Part shown: positions 61,573 through 64,000 of the stretch, one piece after another
How positions within the stretch are numbered: the stretch's first letter is position 1
Layout of the letters: every line of letters begins with the position of its first letter
Assembly: GCA_024516155.1 (NCBI GenBank)
Contig: JAJJXM010000044.1
Coordinates: 434,001 to 498,000, forward strand
Direction of reading: 5' to 3'
Source: Pyronema omphalodes
Taxonomy: Eukaryota; Ascomycota; Pezizomycetes; Pezizales; Pyronemataceae
DNA length: 64,000 bases
Position numbers and translations under genes: made by a program
Notes under the pieces: model-generated
What the model was told of the DNA's origin: nothing
Database searches by the model: none
What the model saw: the letters and a program-made list of their open reading frames with translations, nothing else

Positions 61573-64000
61573 AGTCCTCTAGGGAAGCGTCACCCGAGGA
61601 GGATGGATATGAAGACGCAGTAATAGGGAAATGCGCAGGAATAAAAAGGAAATCAATGGACAGCCTTCTGTCGACCAGGACTAAGAGTCGACGAAAAGAC
61701 AATGGAGCAGCTATTCCAGTTACCCAGGAATCAGCTCCCACTCCTCCTCACCATGGACCGAGACCAATCATCAACATGGTTCTCAACTGGTCCAAGAATC
61801 AACAACGCACAGTTAGAGTCCTTCTTGATACAGGATCTACTGCTGCCCTCCTGGACAAAGCCTTTGTCCAGAAATACAAAATCCCAACCGTTAAGAGAGA
61901 CACCCCTTTACAAATCCGCAACTTTAACAACGAAATAGTTGCTGGAGCAGGTGAAGTCTTTACGGTTCCCTTTATATTGCAGCATAAGAAACACTTTGCT
62001 GCAGAATCTTTCGAAGTCGCTCCACTAGATAGTGACTGCGATGCTATCCTGCCTTATTGGTGGATGGCACTACATCAGCCCTGCAACCTTTGGGGAGATC
62101 AAGACAAAATCTCCTTTACATCCTCACGTTGCAAAGAAAAATGTACAAAGGCACAAGCCAGTGCCTTCTCACTCAAAGTCGATAAACATGTCCTCGACCA
62201 TCCAGAAGCCTTAGTCTTAGGCCACATCTCATCTGTATCCACCAAAGAGGAATTATCTGAGGCCCTTCAGCAAGTCCCAGAGAAATTCCGCGGCTGGATC
62301 AACATTATGACAAAGGAAGCTGCAGATAGGCTTCCTGATCACAAACCCTACGACCATGCGATTGACCTAGTTGAAGGCGAAAAGCCTCCTTGGGGACCTG
62401 TCTATGCTCTCAACGAAGTTGAGCTAGAGACACTTAGAGAATGGTTGAAGGATATGCTGCGTACTGGTAAAATCAGACCTTCCAAGTCACCAGCAGCAGC
62501 TCCTATTCTCTTTGTCCCAAAGCCTCATGGCAGAGGTCTACGGTTATGTGCTGATTACCGGGGCATCAACAAAATTACAATTGCCAACCGGTACCCACTC
62601 CCACTCATGTCAGAATTACAAGACAGAGTTAGAGGAGCAAAAATATTTACGAAAATGGACCTCAAGAATGGATATCATCTCATCAGAATAAAAGAAGGAG
62701 ATGAATGGAAAACGGCCTTTCGATGCCGATATGGATTATATGAATTTTCGGTTATGCCTTTTGGCTTGAGCAATGCCCCAGCCACATTCCAAGATATGAT
62801 GAATCATATCTTTAGAGACATGTTGGATCAGGGAGTAATTGCGTATATTGATGATGTTCTCATATATGCTGAGACAGAGGAAGAACACGACAAATTGGTT
62901 AAGGAAGTGTTAAAGAGATTGGAAGAAAATGGGCTGGTTATCTCTCCGGAAAAATGTGTTTGGGGACAAAACAGAGTGGAATTTCTGGGTTATATTATCA
63001 GCGAAAATGGCGTTGAAATGGCAAAGGACAAGGTACAAACAGTCCTGGTATGGGAACCCCCAAAATCCTTGAAAGAAACACAGGCCTTTCTTGGATTCGC
63101 AAACTTCTATCGCAGATTCATCAAGGACTTCTCCAAAATATGTCGACCTCTCACAGAATCAACAAAGGGCGATGCGAAGAAATGGGAATGGACTGTTGCT
63201 ATGGAACTAGCATTTGATGAGCTCAAAAGTCGTTTCACTACTGCACCAATCTTAAGTCATTTTGACCCAAGACAGGTTTGCATTGTTGAAACAGATGCTT
63301 CAGATTTTGCTTTAGGCGCAGTTCTATCCCAGAAGGGGGAAGATGGAAAGTTGCACCCCATTGCTTTCCACTCAAGAAAATTCACTCCTGCTGAGATTAA
63401 CTATGAGATCCATGACAAAGAGCTGTTGGCTATTGTGGACTCATTTAAAGTATGGAGACGATATCTTGAGGGAGCAATGCACACTGTCCAAGTTTACAGC
63501 GACCACCAAAACCTTGAGTACTTTACAACAACAAAAGTACTCAATCGACGTCAAGCTAGATGGGCTCAAGAGCTTGCTGGCGTTGACTTTAAGATTTTTT
63601 ATAGACCTGGGGTTAAAAATGGGAAACCTGATGCTCTATCTAGGCGTCCGGAGTTCCGACCTGAAAAGGGGGGAGGTGAAGATCAGCCGATTACGACGAT
63701 CCTGCATAAGAGTCATTTTGCATCCATTTCGTCAATCAGCAGTGCTGGAGAAGGAACATCATTTATTATTTCTTCAGCACGTCTCTCCTCTATTCCTTTT
63801 ATTAAATGGTCAGAAGAATTCTTGAAGATGGTAAAGGAAGCTGGTAAGCTGGATGAGATTTACGTGGAGGCAACAAAGAAAATTAAGGAACCATTGACGA
63901 TAGATAATGGCATAGTCTATCGAAAGGAAAAACTATGGGTACCAAAGGATTTGGTAAAGACAGTTCTGGAATCTGAACATGACTCGAAAATTGCAGGTCA
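61572..64000 (+). CDS. Pol of element 2C, runs off the window: protease, RT, RNase H, start of integrase
   Basis: The -1 frame is open from the frameshift site to the last base, about 810 codons. Protease LLDTGSTAALLD lies near 61822. The RT linker LPDHKPYDHAIDL precedes [24 protein letters not shown] (motif A), MPFGLSNAPATFQ, YIDD (near 62848) and [14 protein letters not shown]. RNase H has [28 protein letters not shown] and KPDALSRRPEF. The integrase zinc motif begins at the edge (ESEHDSKIAG). RT has LCADYRGIN where relatives have LCVDYRGIN. Integrase core, chromodomain and 3' LTR lie outside. Confidence 0.92.

Larger units (their letters stand above)
57883..64000 (+). mobile_element. Ty3/Gypsy element 2C, left part, apparently intact
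   Basis: The 5' LTR (57883-59291), leader, gag and an open pol run to the window edge. It is in the same family as 2A and 2B but a more diverged subfamily. It is inserted in element 5A; CATGG at 57878-57882 should recur after its 3' LTR. No coding lesion is visible. Confidence 0.93.

Noticed and set aside
1..64000. CRISPR arrays, tRNA or rRNA genes, bacterial operons, ordinary host genes
   Set aside because: None was seen. Repeats are LTRs or LTR-internal units, and all protein motifs belong to retroelements or a DNA transposase.

Overview
The window looks like fungal heterochromatin made almost entirely of transposable elements. I found no convincing host gene, tRNA, rRNA or CRISPR array. 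A filamentous fungus, probably a basidiomycete, is suggested by several features: chromodomain Ty3/Gypsy elements with Tf1-like self-priming leaders, a KDZ-type DDE transposase, a candidate 76 bp intron, and TTAGGG-like runs. The organism call is inference. Family names below are local labels.

Layout. 1-3520: 3' end of a Gypsy element (copy 1A, +) with its 1.6 kb LTR. 3521-7809: decayed Gypsy element 4 (+), split by a solo family-5 LTR (4516-5955) that itself carries another solo LTR (5020-5665). 7810-8408: truncated family-5 LTR. 8409-52127: one KDZ DNA transposon whose transposase gene is cut into four pieces by Gypsy element 3A (9412-24700), a 1.1 kb solo LTR (25554-26693) and Gypsy element 2B (26780-50640). 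Element 3A contains element 2A (12895-21794, -). Element 2B contains Gypsy element 1B (32695-47657, -), and 1B contains an intact-looking Copia element (34829-40276, +). 52128-57882: Gypsy element 5A (-), with an extra third ORF after pol and a TA-flanked MITE in its LTR. 57883-64000: young Gypsy element 2C (+), running off the right edge.

The insertion history can be read because nearly every junction keeps a 4-5 bp target-site duplication and the interrupted reading frames rejoin in phase. LTR divergence judged by eye agrees with the nesting: about 4% for 3A, about 0.6% for 2A, 2B and 1B, and none for the Copia.

The most interesting points are: (i) the third ORF of element 5A, coupled to pol by TAATG and ending in a hydrophobic tail; (ii) frame-preserving intron candidates inside the Copia gag-pol; (iii) three different -1 frameshift sites at gag/pol borders (TTTAAAC, GGGAAAA, GGATTTT), one conserved in three copies; (iv) primer-binding sites that match the element's own LTR (self-priming) in two Gypsy families, versus an initiator-tRNA anticodon-arm site in the Copia.
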